Assembly: GCF_008329535.1 (NCBI RefSeq)
Contig: NZ_NPKR01000007.1
Location: 62,001-126,000, forward strand
Length of the DNA stretch: 64,000 bases
Direction of reading: 5' to 3'
Source of the DNA: Mycolicibacterium sp. P1-18
Lineage (GTDB): Bacteria > Actinomycetota > Actinomycetes > Mycobacteriales > Mycobacteriaceae
Part shown: one piece after another, positions 39,510 through 49,544 of the stretch
How the letters are laid out: the number at the start of each line of letters is the position of its first letter
Numbering within the stretch: position 1 is the first letter of the stretch
Notes under the pieces: generated by a model
Told to the model about the DNA's origin: nothing
The model's input: the letters and a program-made list of their open reading frames with translations, nothing else
Database searches by the model: none
Program-made: the position numbers and the translations under genes

Positions 39510-40424
39510 ATGCCCACCGGAGTAGTCATCAATCCCCGCGCCACCGCCACCAACGTCGTCGACGACGTCGTCGACCAAGCCCGTCGCGCCCTTCGGATCG
39601 GCGTCCGCCAGATTTGGCTGGCGCAGCGCTTCGACTACGACGCGATTTCCCTCGCCGGCCATGTCGGCGCCGCGGTGCCCGGACTCGGGGTCGGCACCTT
39701 CGTGGTCCCCGTCAACCCGCGTCACCCGCTGATCGTCGCGATGCTGGCGCAGACCGCGCAGGCGGCGTCGCACGGCAACTTCAGCCTCGGTCTCGGGCTC
39801 GGTGCCAAGGCAGTGGAGCAGCAGGCGTTCGGCACGGCGTGGGCCAACCCGGCGGGCCGGCTCCGCGAGCACCTGCAGGTGTTGCAGTCGATCTTCACCA
39901 CCGGCACCGTGGACTTTCACGGCGAGGAGTTGACCGCCGCACCCGAGTGGCCGGTCGCAACTCCTGGCGGTACTCCGGTGCCGCTGTACGTTGCGGCGAT
40001 GGGCCCCAAGGCACTTCGGGTCACCGGCGAGTTGGCCGACGGCACGCTGCCCTACCTGGCGGGCCCGCGAACCCTGTCCGAGTTCATCGTGCCCACCATC
40101 TCCGAGGCGGCGACGGCGGCGGGCCGTCCCGCGCCCAAGATCATCGCCGCGGTTCCGGTGATGGTGACCGCCGACGCCGACGCTGCCTACGAGTCGGCGG
40201 CTACCGAACTCGCGTTCTACGAGTCGATCCCGTCGTATGCCAGGGTCATCGAGCGGGAAGGAGTCTCCCGTGCGGCAGACGTCGCGGCCGTCGGGGCACC
40301 GACGGCGGTGCGCACCCAACTGCACCGCTATCTCGACGCGGGCGCCACTGATCTCGTACTCAGCCCGCTGCGTTCGGACTCCGCTGATCCCGAACGCCTC
40401 TGGGAACTCGCCGCGTCGATCTGA
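39510..40424 (+). CDS. LLM-class F420-dependent oxidoreductase
   Basis: A 304-aa luciferase-like TIM barrel: MPTGVVINPRATATNVVDDVVDQARRALRIGVRQIWLAQRFDYDAISLAG, VGTFVVPVNPRHPLIVAMLAQTAQAASHGNFSLGLGLG, YVAAMGPKALRVTGELADGTLPYLAGPRTL. The F420-binding surface features of the mycobacterial LLM group are present. Substrate unknown. ATG at 39510 is preferred to the TTG/ATG 11 codons upstream. Confidence 0.85.
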   Translation: MPTGVVINPRATATNVVDDVVDQARRALRIGVRQIWLAQRFDYDAISLAGHVGAAVPGLGVGTFVVPVNPRHPLIVAMLAQTAQAASHGNFSLGLGLGAKAVEQQAFGTAWANPAGRLREHLQVLQSIFTTGTVDFHGEELTAAPEWPVATPGGTPVPLYVAAMGPKALRVTGELADGTLPYLAGPRTLSEFIVPTISEAATAAGRPAPKIIAAVPVMVTADADAAYESAATELAFYESIPSYARVIEREGVSRAADVAAVGAPTAVRTQLHRYLDAGATDLVLSPLRSDSADPERLWELAASI

Positions 40425-40435
40425 GCGGCGCGTGT

Positions 40436-41134
40436 TTGGATGAGGCGGTGGTTGAGCCGGACACCGACGACGAACAGCCGCCTGCGATCGTGGCCACGGC
40501 CATCTCGGTGGCCGGCCCCTGGGGGCCGGTATACGGGCCGGTCAGCCTGGAAGTCCCACGCGGCGGACTGACGGTGCTGCTGGCACCTCCCGGCGCGGGC
40601 CGGACCGCACTGCTGATGACCCTGGCCGGTCGGATGAAGTCGACCGGCGGGACACTGCGGGTGCTGGGGGAGACCAACGTGCGGACCGTGTTCCGCCGCA
40701 GTGCGCTGGCCGGGATCGAGGAGGTCGACGCGGTCTACGAGTCGGTCACCGTGCGCGACCTCCTCACCGAGAAGATGCGCTGGGACGCACCGTGGTACCG
40801 CGTGGTGCGACGGGCCGACGACGCCGACCTGGCCCGCGCGTGCGCGCCGGTCTTCGGCGCGCTGCCGCTGCCCGAATTGGGTTCCTACGTCGACGAACTC
40901 GGCGAGTTGGACGCGTTGCTGCTGCGCGTGGCCCTGGCCAACACGACCGCGCCGCCGCTGCTGGTGGTGGGGCCGGTCGACCAGGTGGCCGAGGACGCGA
41001 GTCGCGTCGCACTGGTGCGTCGCCTCGCCGAGCTCGGCGAACGCCAGACCGTGGTCACGGCCTCGGCCAACCCGGTGCCCGACGGGCTGGGTGTGCGCGT
41101 CGAACTACCGCTGGCCCAGAAGGATGGAGTGTGA
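40436..41134 (+). CDS. Degenerate ABC ATPase partner of a YhgE/Pip protein
   Basis: A 232-aa ABC-type nucleotide-binding protein with unusual motifs: Walker A is APPGAGRT (residues 50-57, Arg for the usual Lys), the signature is ELGELDALL rather than LSGGQ, and Walker B reads LLVVGPVD without the catalytic Glu. So ATP may be bound but hardly hydrolysed. TTG at 40436 (GAGCGG upstream) is the likely start. Its stop nearly touches the membrane protein gene, so the two act together, possibly in export of wall-modifying or virulence-like factors. Confidence 0.78.
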   Translation: MDEAVVEPDTDDEQPPAIVATAISVAGPWGPVYGPVSLEVPRGGLTVLLAPPGAGRTALLMTLAGRMKSTGGTLRVLGETNVRTVFRRSALAGIEEVDAVYESVTVRDLLTEKMRWDAPWYRVVRRADDADLARACAPVFGALPLPELGSYVDELGELDALLLRVALANTTAPPLLVVGPVDQVAEDASRVALVRRLAELGERQTVVTASANPVPDGLGVRVELPLAQKDGV

Positions 41135-41136
41135 GG

Positions 41137-43143
41137 ATGCTTGCCGGACTGTCGTTGGGTACCGATCTCAAGCGCTACTCGCGCGGCACCATGCCCCGCA
41201 TCGCGTTGGTCACCATCATCCTGCTGCCGTTGCTCTACGGCGCGATGTACCTGTGGGCGTTCTGGAACCCGTTCAACGCGGTCGACAAGGTGCCCGTCGC
41301 GCTGGTGAACACCGACCGCGGCGCCGTGGTCCAGGGCCAGGAACTACGCGCGGGCGACCAGGTGAGTGACGCCCTGCTCGCGTCCGGTCAGCTCGATCTG
41401 CATCCGATGTCGGCGCCGGACGCGGCCAAGGCGGTCGCGGACGGCACGTCGTACTTCTCCATCACCCTGCCCGAGGACTTCAGCGAGGCGATCGCGTCGG
41501 CGGCGACCCCCGAACCGCGCCAGGCCGAGCTTCGGTTCGACTTCAACGACGCGAACAACTACCTCGCCTCGGTGATCGGGCAGAACGCCTCCCGCGAAAT
41601 CCTCAACCAGGTGAGCGCCAAGATCGGTGAGCAGGTGGTCGGCAAGGTGCTGATCGGTCTGACCGACGCCGGAGCGGGCATCAAACGGGCCGCCACCGGC
41701 GCCGACCAGCTGTCCGCGGGACTGACCAGTGCCGACGACGGGGCACGCCAATTGGCCACGGGAGCACACACACTCGCCAACGGGCTGACCACCGCGCGCA
41801 CCGGTTCGGCTGCGCTCGCGTCGGGAGCGCACCAGTTGTCGACCGGCATCGGTCAGGCCACCACGCCTCTGATCGACGCATTGGACAGGGTGCAGCGGCT
41901 CGGCCTGAATCCCGACGACGTCTCCGCGCTGGCCGCGCAGATCAGCGGGGGCGTCGCCACGGCGAGTGATCGCATCGCCGCACTGAACGTGGACCACCAG
42001 TTGGCGGCCGGAATCGTCGACCAGGTGATCGGCGGTTTGCAGTCCAACCCGGATCCGTCGGCGCGCGGCCTCGGCGAGGTGCTGGGCGGAGCGCAGCGAC
42101 TGCTGAACTCCCAGGGCCTCGACCCGACCACCGACGAGGGCCTGCTGAAGCTGCGCGACGGAGCCCAACGCCTGCAGAACGAGTTCGGTGATCCGCGCAG
42201 CCAGGCCCGGCAGCTGCTCACCCCGACCCTCAACGGCCAGCTGAAGTCCGACGTGATCCGGCTGCGTGACGGCGCCGCCCAACTCGACAGCGGCGCGGCG
42301 AAGCTCGACGCCGGGTTGGTGAAGCTGGCCGCCGGCGGAGGCCAATTAGCCACCGGTGCAGATCAATTGGCGGCGGGCACCGGCAAGCTGAAGGACGGTT
42401 CCCGGCAACTCGCCGGCGGGTTGGACGAGGGTGCCGCACAGGTCCCGACGTGGAGTCCCCAGCAGCGCGACGCCGTCGCCCGCACGGTGGCGAGCCCGGT
42501 GGGCGTGCAGCAGCACGTCGCCAACGAGGCGCCCACCTTCGGCACCGGATTCGCGCCGTTCTTCCTGCCCCTGGCGCTGTTCATCGGCGCGCTCATCGTC
42601 TGGATGTTGTTGACGCCGTTGCAGGCTCGACCGATCGTGGCCGGGCTCGGCTCCCTGCGCGTGGTGCTGGCGTCGTACTGGCCGGCGCTGGCCGTGGTGG
42701 CGTGCCAGGTCGCCGTCATGTACGTCGTCGTGCACGTCGGGGTCGGCTTGCACGCCAAGTACGCGCCCGCCACCGTCGCCTTCCTGTTCCTCGTCGCCGC
42801 AACCTTCCTGGCGATGATCCAGGCGTTCAACGCAGTGTTCGGGGTGGCGGTCGGCAGGGTCGTCACCCTGGCGTTCCTGATGTTCCAACTGGTGTCCTCG
42901 GGTGGCATCTATCCCGTCGAGACCACCGCCAAGCCGTTCCAGATCATCCACCCGTTCGATCCGATGACGTACGCGGTCAACGGGTTGCGTGAACTGACGG
43001 CCGGTGGCGTCGAATCCCGGCTCTGGGTGTCGATCGCCGTGCTCCTCGGCGTCCTCGCCGTGTCGCTCGCGGCCAGCGCGCTGGCGGCCCGGCGCAACCG
43101 GCAGTACACGATGGAGCGGCTGCATCCGCCCATCGAGGTGTGA
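41137..43143 (+). CDS. YhgE/Pip-type membrane protein, ABC-2-like exporter subunit
   Basis: A 668-aa protein: one N-terminal transmembrane helix (IALVTIILLPLLYGAMYLWAF), a large extracytoplasmic region with coiled-coil repeats of the pattern GAxxLxxGxxxLxxGL (about 185-235 and 380-440), then five C-terminal helices (FFLPLALFIGALIVWMLL..). This is the YhgE/Pip architecture, related to EsaA and the mmpL-like phage receptor Pip. ATG at 41137 has GGAG at 7 bases; GTG at 41131, overlapping the previous stop, is an alternative. It abuts the convergent aminotransferase gene with no spacer. Confidence 0.88.
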   Translation: MLAGLSLGTDLKRYSRGTMPRIALVTIILLPLLYGAMYLWAFWNPFNAVDKVPVALVNTDRGAVVQGQELRAGDQVSDALLASGQLDLHPMSAPDAAKAVADGTSYFSITLPEDFSEAIASAATPEPRQAELRFDFNDANNYLASVIGQNASREILNQVSAKIGEQVVGKVLIGLTDAGAGIKRAATGADQLSAGLTSADDGARQLATGAHTLANGLTTARTGSAALASGAHQLSTGIGQATTPLIDALDRVQRLGLNPDDVSALAAQISGGVATASDRIAALNVDHQLAAGIVDQVIGGLQSNPDPSARGLGEVLGGAQRLLNSQGLDPTTDEGLLKLRDGAQRLQNEFGDPRSQARQLLTPTLNGQLKSDVIRLRDGAAQLDSGAAKLDAGLVKLAAGGGQLATGADQLAAGTGKLKDGSRQLAGGLDEGAAQVPTWSPQQRDAVARTVASPVGVQQHVANEAPTFGTGFAPFFLPLALFIGALIVWMLLTPLQARPIVAGLGSLRVVLASYWPALAVVACQVAVMYVVVHVGVGLHAKYAPATVAFLFLVAATFLAMIQAFNAVFGVAVGRVVTLAFLMFQLVSSGGIYPVETTAKPFQIIHPFDPMTYAVNGLRELTAGGVESRLWVSIAVLLGVLAVSLAASALAARRNRQYTMERLHPPIEV

Positions 43144-44343
43144 TCAGGCCTTGAGGACCTGAAGCCTCCTGATGGCTTCCTCCATGGTGTCGTCGCGCTT
43201 GCAGAAGGCGAAGCGCACCAGGTGGTTCCACTGCCCGACGTGGTCGGAGTGGGGATCGCAGAACGCCGACATCGGGATCGCCGCGACGCCGGCCCGCTCG
43301 GGCAACTCGGCGCAGAAGGTGGCGCTGTCGCCGTACCCCAGGGGGCGCGGGTCGGCGCACAGGAAGTAGGTTCCGAAGCTGTCGAGGACGTCGAAGCCGA
43401 TGTCGGACAGCGCACTCGAGAGCCGGGTCCGCTTGGCCTGGAACGACTCTCGCAGCGACGTGCTCCACGCGTCCTCATCGTCCAGGGCCTGGGCCACGGC
43501 CGGCTGGAACGGTGCGCCGCCGACGTAGGTGAGGAACTGCTTGGCGGCGCGGACCCCGGCGATGAGATCCGCCGGCCCGCACGCCCAGCCGATCTTCCAG
43601 CCGGTGACGTTGAACATCTTCGCCGCGCTCGAAATGGTGATCGTGCGTTCGGCCATTCCCGGATACCCGGCCAGCGGCAGATGCCGGTGGCCGTCGAAGA
43701 CCAGGGCTTCGTAGACCTCGTCGGTGATGACCAGCAGATCGTGCTCCACCGCGAGCTGCGCGATCGCCGAGAGTTCGGCGTCGGTGGCGACCATGCCGGT
43801 CGGATTGTGCGGCGAGTTCACGATCAGCGCCCGGGTGCGCGGCGTGACGGCGGCGCGTAGGGCGTCCACGTCGATCGCGAATCCGCGGCCGTCGGTGACC
43901 AGCGGGACGGCCACCCGATGGCAGCCGGCCATGGCGATGACGGGGGAGTACGAGTCGTAGAACGGCTCGATCAGCAGCACCTCGGAGCCGGGCTCCACCA
44001 GCCCGATGACCGACGCCGCGATGGCCTCGGTGGCGCCGACGGTGACGAGTACCTCGGTGTCGGGGTCGTAGGTGATCCCGTAGTGCCGGTGCCGCTGCGC
44101 CGCGATGGCCTGCCGCAGGGCGGGGATGCCCGGCCCGGGTGGGTACTGGTTGACGCCCTCGGCGATCGCGTTCTCGGCGGCCTTCAGCATCGCCGCCGGG
44201 CCGTCCTCGTCGGGGAACCCCTGGCCCAGGTTCACCGCACCGATGCGAGCGGCGAGCGCGGACATCTCGGCGAAGATCGTCACGGCATAGGGCTGAAGGC
44301 GGGCGACCGGAGCCGGGCGGCCGGCGACATGGGGAGATGCCAT
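43144..44343 (-). CDS. dapC: DapC-like PLP aminotransferase
   Basis: The 399-aa class I/II aminotransferase has the PLP lysine in ITISSAAKMFNVTGWKIGW, the Asp/Tyr cofactor motif VITDEVYEALVF, substrate Arg in LVRFAFCKRDD and GATEAIAASVIGL. By family and synteny (next to fadA/fadB) it corresponds to DapC, N-succinyldiaminopimelate aminotransferase of lysine/peptidoglycan synthesis. Methionine/kynurenine aminotransferases are close relatives, so the substrate is not certain. Confidence 0.83.
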   Translation of the reverse strand: MASPHVAGRPAPVARLQPYAVTIFAEMSALAARIGAVNLGQGFPDEDGPAAMLKAAENAIAEGVNQYPPGPGIPALRQAIAAQRHRHYGITYDPDTEVLVTVGATEAIAASVIGLVEPGSEVLLIEPFYDSYSPVIAMAGCHRVAVPLVTDGRGFAIDVDALRAAVTPRTRALIVNSPHNPTGMVATDAELSAIAQLAVEHDLLVITDEVYEALVFDGHRHLPLAGYPGMAERTITISSAAKMFNVTGWKIGWACGPADLIAGVRAAKQFLTYVGGAPFQPAVAQALDDEDAWSTSLRESFQAKRTRLSSALSDIGFDVLDSFGTYFLCADPRPLGYGDSATFCAELPERAGVAAIPMSAFCDPHSDHVGQWNHLVRFAFCKRDDTMEEAIRRLQVLKA

Positions 44344-44405
44344 GGACCGAGCCTAGGTCCACCGGGGTGGGGAATGAATTTCGCCCACGCGACGCTGACG
44401 GCGAC

Positions 44406-45512
44406 ATGACCTACGCGCTCCCGGCCGACGCCGCACTACTGCAACCCGTTCGCATCGGCTACACAGACCTGCGCAACCGGTTGTTCATGGCGCCGCTCAC
44501 CCGGTCCCGGGCGCAGGCCGACGGAACCCCGTCGGACCTGGCCGCGCAGTACTACTCCCAGCGCGCGGCGGCAGGGCTCATCATCTCCGAGGCCACCGCG
44601 GTGTCGGCCGCCGCCAACGGCGCCTATCTGAACACGCCGGGCATCTACACCGAGCGGCACGAGTCCAAGTGGGCGGAGATCGCGGACGAGGTCCACGAAG
44701 CCGGCGGCCAGATGTTCGTCCAGCTGTGGCACGTCGGCCGGATGGGGCACCCGGACATCAGCGGTGTGCACCCCGTCGCGCCGTCGGCCATCGCGGCCGA
44801 CGTAACCACCCACACCCCGACGGGCAAGCAGCCCCTTCCCGTGCCTCGCGCCCTGCGGACCGAGGAGATCGCGCCGATCGTCGAGGACTTCCGGGTGGCC
44901 GCGCGCCGCGCCGTCGACGCCGGGATGGACGGCGTCGAGATCCACGGGGCCAACGGCTACCTGCTGCACGAGTTCCTCTCCGACGTCACCAACCAACGCA
45001 CCGACCGGTACGGCGGCTCCGCCGAGAACCGCGCCCGGCTGGCCGCCGAGATCGTCGAGGCCGTCGCCGCGGAAATCGGCGCCGACCGGGTCGGGCTGCG
45101 CATCTCTCCCGGAAACGGTGCCGGTGACATGCGCGAGGTCGACGAGGTCGCCGCCTACGAGGCGCTCATCACGCGGCTCGCACCGCTGGAGATCGCCTAT
45201 CTGCACGTCCTCATCGATCCCGACGTGCCCGCCTTCGGAGCGCTGCGCGGGCTGTGGGCCGGGCCGCTGGTGCTCAACACCGGTCGCGAGGTCGACACCC
45301 GGTTCTGCCAGCTCGAGGAGCTCGCCGAGTGGGGCGTCATCAGCGCCGCCGCGGTGGGGCGGGCCTTCCTCGCCAACCCGGACCTGATCGACCGGCTGGT
45401 CCTGGGCGCCGAGCTGAACGAGCCCGACGTGGCGACGTTCTATGCGCCGGGACCCGTTGGCTACGTTGACTATCCGACGCTGGGGCAGGACGCCCGACTC
45501 GAAAGGGCCTGA
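44406..45512 (+). CDS. Old yellow enzyme family flavin oxidoreductase
   Basis: The 368-aa TIM barrel binds FMN (NRLFMAPLTRSRAQADGTP) and carries the OYE motifs VQLWHVGRMGHPDI, GVEIHGANGYLLHEFLSDVTNQRTDRYGGSAENRARL and VGRAFLANPDLIDRL. It should reduce activated C=C bonds or nitro/ester compounds using NADPH (NemA/PETN reductase type). ATG at 44406; the longer frame overlaps the dapC promoter side. Confidence 0.9.
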   Translation: MTYALPADAALLQPVRIGYTDLRNRLFMAPLTRSRAQADGTPSDLAAQYYSQRAAAGLIISEATAVSAAANGAYLNTPGIYTERHESKWAEIADEVHEAGGQMFVQLWHVGRMGHPDISGVHPVAPSAIAADVTTHTPTGKQPLPVPRALRTEEIAPIVEDFRVAARRAVDAGMDGVEIHGANGYLLHEFLSDVTNQRTDRYGGSAENRARLAAEIVEAVAAEIGADRVGLRISPGNGAGDMREVDEVAAYEALITRLAPLEIAYLHVLIDPDVPAFGALRGLWAGPLVLNTGREVDTRFCQLEELAEWGVISAAAVGRAFLANPDLIDRLVLGAELNEPDVATFYAPGPVGYVDYPTLGQDARLERA

Positions 45513-45534
45513 CGGAGGAGGGGGTCTCAGCAAC

Positions 45535-45556
45535 CGCCCAACCAACGGGTTGGGCG
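45535..45556. promoter_or_regulatory. 9-bp hairpin/dyad upstream of fadA
   Basis: CGCCCAACC-AACG-GGTTGGGCG, perfect 9-bp stem with a 4-base loop, 6 bases before the candidate fadA -10 TAGGCT (45563-45568). It could end the OYE transcript or act as an operator for fadAB; the latter is favoured by its place at the -35 region and the lack of a T run. Confidence 0.5.
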
Positions 45557-45661
45557 AGCTGCTAGGCTCACCACGCGAGGACTAACCTCCACGCGGGTAC
45601 GCGCCTGTTCAACACCAGAACGCGATCCCCCAACCTCAATATGGACCTGGAGAGTCAACAC

Positions 45662-46873
<1,212 letters not shown>

Positions 46874-46877
46874 GGCA

Positions 46878-49025
46878 ATGGCAGAGAACACCATTCAGTG
46901 GGACAAGGATGCCGACGGCATCGTCACGCTGACGTTGGACGACCCGACCGGGTCGGCCAACGTGATGAACGAGCACTACAAGGAATCCATGCACAATGCC
47001 GTGGATCGGCTTGTCGCGGAGAAGGATTCGATCACCGGCGTGGTGATCGCCAGCGCGAAGAAGACCTTCTTCGCCGGTGGTGACCTCAAGGGCATGCTGA
47101 AGATCGGTCCGGACGACGCCGCCCAGGCGTTCGAAGAGGTCGAGTTCATCAAGGCCGACCTGCGCAAGCTGGAGACCCTCGGCAAGCCCGTGGTCGCGGC
47201 CATCAACGGTGCAGCCCTCGGCGGTGGCCTGGAGATCGCGCTGGCCACCCACCACCGCATCGCCGCCGACGTCAAGGGTGTGGCGATCGGCCTGCCCGAG
47301 GTCACCCTGGGCCTGCTGCCCGGCGGAGGCGGCGTCGCCCGCACCGTCCGGATGTTCGGCATCCAGAAGGCGTTCATGGAGATCCTGAGCCAGGGCACGC
47401 GGTTCAAGCCCGGCAAGGCCAAGGAGATCGGACTGGTCGACGAATTGGTCTCCAGCGTCGACGAATTGGTGCCGGCCGCCAAGGCGTGGATCAAGGCCAA
47501 CCCCGAGTCGCACACCCAGCCGTGGGACGCCAAGGGCTACAAGATGCCCGGCGGCACGCCGTCGCATCCCGCGCTCGCCGGCATCCTGCCGTCGTTCCCG
47601 GCGTTGCTGAAGAAGCAGCTCAAGGGTGCCCCTATGCCCGCCCCGCGCGCCATTCTGGACGCGGCCGTGGAGGGTGCGCAGGTCGACTTCGACACCGCCA
47701 CCCGCATCGAGAGCCGCTACTTCACCCACCTGGTCACCGGCCAGGTCGCCAAGAACATGATTCAGGCGTTCTTCCTGGATCTGCAGTCCATCAACGGCGG
47801 CGGCTCGCGCCCCGACGGCATCGCGAAGCAGGAGATCCGCAAGATCGGCGTGCTCGGCGCCGGCATGATGGGTGCGGGCATCGCCTACGTCTCGGCGAAG
47901 GCCGGCTTCGAGGTCGTGCTCAAGGACGTCGAAATTGAAGCGGCGCAACGCGGTAAGGGCTACTCGGAGAAGATCGAGGCCAAGGCGCTCGAGCGCGGCC
48001 GGACCACGCAGGAGAAGTCCGACGCACTGCTGGCCCGGATCACCCCGACCGCCGATGCGGCCGACTTCGCCGGCGTCGACTTCGTCATCGAAGCCGTCTT
48101 CGAGTCGGTCGAGCTGAAGCACAAGGTGTTCCAGGAGATCGAGGACGTCGTCGAGCCCAACGCACTGCTGGGGTCGAACACCTCGACGCTGCCCATCACC
48201 GGTCTCGCGGCCGGGGTGAAGCGCCAGGAGGACTTCATCGGCATCCACTTCTTCTCCCCGGTCGACAAGATGCCTCTGGTCGAGATCATCAAGGGCGAGA
48301 AGACCTCTGACGAGGCGCTGGCCCGGGTCTTCGACTACACGCTTGCCATCGGCAAGACCCCGATCGTGGTCAACGACAGCCGTGGCTTCTTCACCAGCCG
48401 CGTCATCGGCACCTTCGTCAACGAGGCGCTGGCGATGCTGGGCGAGGGCGTGGTTCCGGCCAGCATCGAGCAGGCCGGTTCGCAGGCCGGCTACCCGGCG
48501 CCGCCGCTGCAGCTGTCCGACGAGCTCAACCTCGAGCTGATGCACAAGATCGCCGTTGCCTCACGCAAGGGCGTCGAAGAAGCCGGCGGCACGTACGAGG
48601 CGCACCCGGCCGAGGCCGTCGTGGAGAAGATGATCGAGATCGGTCGTCCGTCGCGGCTCAAGGGCGCCGGCTTCTACGAATACGCCGACGGCAAGCGCGT
48701 CGGACTGTGGTCGGGTCTCAAGGACACGTTCAACTCCGGCACCACCGAGCTCCCGCTGCAGGACATGATCGACCGGATGCTCTTCGCCGAAGCGCTCGAA
48801 ACGCAGAAGTGCATCGACGAGAACGTCCTGATGACCACGGCGGACGCCAACATCGGCTCCATCATGGGCATCGGCTTCCCGCCGTGGACCGGTGGCTCGG
48901 CGCAGTTCATCGTCGGCTACGAGGGCCCGCACGGCGTCGGCAAGGCCGCCTTCGTGGCCCGCGCCAAGGAGCTCGCGGAACGCTACGGCGAGCGGTTCGC
49001 ACCGCCGGCGTCGCTGACCAGCTAG
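46878..49025 (+). CDS. fadB: FadB, beta-oxidation enoyl-CoA hydratase/hydroxyacyl-CoA dehydrogenase
   Basis: The 715-aa protein has an N-terminal crotonase domain (FFAGGDLKGM; AAINGAALGGGLEIALA; GLPEVTLGLLPGGGG) and a C-terminal 3-hydroxyacyl-CoA dehydrogenase (KIGVLGAGMMGAGIAYVSAKAG; SNTSTLPIT; IHFFSPVDKMPLVEII; VNDSRGFFTSRV). With FadA it forms the mycobacterial trifunctional complex that degrades fatty acids. Ends at a strong hairpin terminator. Confidence 0.95.
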   Translation: MAENTIQWDKDADGIVTLTLDDPTGSANVMNEHYKESMHNAVDRLVAEKDSITGVVIASAKKTFFAGGDLKGMLKIGPDDAAQAFEEVEFIKADLRKLETLGKPVVAAINGAALGGGLEIALATHHRIAADVKGVAIGLPEVTLGLLPGGGGVARTVRMFGIQKAFMEILSQGTRFKPGKAKEIGLVDELVSSVDELVPAAKAWIKANPESHTQPWDAKGYKMPGGTPSHPALAGILPSFPALLKKQLKGAPMPAPRAILDAAVEGAQVDFDTATRIESRYFTHLVTGQVAKNMIQAFFLDLQSINGGGSRPDGIAKQEIRKIGVLGAGMMGAGIAYVSAKAGFEVVLKDVEIEAAQRGKGYSEKIEAKALERGRTTQEKSDALLARITPTADAADFAGVDFVIEAVFESVELKHKVFQEIEDVVEPNALLGSNTSTLPITGLAAGVKRQEDFIGIHFFSPVDKMPLVEIIKGEKTSDEALARVFDYTLAIGKTPIVVNDSRGFFTSRVIGTFVNEALAMLGEGVVPASIEQAGSQAGYPAPPLQLSDELNLELMHKIAVASRKGVEEAGGTYEAHPAEAVVEKMIEIGRPSRLKGAGFYEYADGKRVGLWSGLKDTFNSGTTELPLQDMIDRMLFAEALETQKCIDENVLMTTADANIGSIMGIGFPPWTGGSAQFIVGYEGPHGVGKAAFVARAKELAERYGERFAPPASLTS

Positions 49026-49044
49026 CCCACCAGATCCAGCGAAA

Positions 49045-49072
49045 GTCCCCGAGGCAACGGCGCCTCGGGGAC
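49045..49072 (+). terminator. fadAB terminator
   Basis: GTCCCCGAGGC pairs perfectly (11 bp) with GCCTCGGGGAC over a 6-base loop, followed by CTTTGCG. Lies between fadB and the convergent PPOX gene and can serve both. Confidence 0.85.
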
Positions 49073-49083
49073 CTTTGCGTTGG

Positions 49084-49509
49084 TCAGAACGAGCCCATGT
49101 CCGCCGAGAGCCAGTGCTCGGGCGTCATCGAGATGGCGACGTGCTCGCCGAGTTCCGTGCGGGCGAACTCGAGGTACCGGTCGGCCGCGTCGCCGTGGAG
49201 ATACCGCCGCGTCATCTCCTCCAGTTGGGCGTCGGTCGCCGGCTCGATGCGGCTGACGGATCCGTCGACGGCCACGTACCGCACGGTGGGCTCGGAGCGC
49301 TCGACCATCAACGAGAAGAAGCCGTTGGCCTCGATCAGGCGGGCCTTGCGCGAGGCCGGGGCGGTGAGAATCCAGGGCTCACCGCCCGGGGCGTACTGAT
49401 ACCAGATGGGCACCACCAGAGGCCCTCGCGTGTCGCCGGCGTAGACGGAAAGCGCCGCGACGCGAGGCTCGGCGAGGAACTGTTCACGGTCGTCCTGAGA
49501 AAGCGCCAT
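49084..49509 (-). CDS. Pyridoxamine 5'-phosphate oxidase-fold protein
   Basis: A 141-aa split-barrel flavoprotein-like protein: LAEPRVAALSVYAGDTRGPLVVPIWYQYAPGGEPWILTAPASRKARLIEANGFFSLMVE. This resembles the mycobacterial FDOR-B/F420-or heme-binding group rather than true PdxH. Substrate unknown; monocistronic, converging with fadB. Confidence 0.83.
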   Translation of the reverse strand: MALSQDDREQFLAEPRVAALSVYAGDTRGPLVVPIWYQYAPGGEPWILTAPASRKARLIEANGFFSLMVERSEPTVRYVAVDGSVSRIEPATDAQLEEMTRRYLHGDAADRYLEFARTELGEHVAISMTPEHWLSADMGSF

Positions 49510-49544
49510 GGGGAAGGCTAGCCCCGGGACGGTGGACGCAAACC

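Noticed and set aside
38220..40325. 701-codon minus-strand open frame
   Set aside because: It lies fully antisense to three well-supported genes (SRPBCC, CaiB-type, LLM) and has Arg/Gly/His-biased composition typical of high-GC shadow frames.
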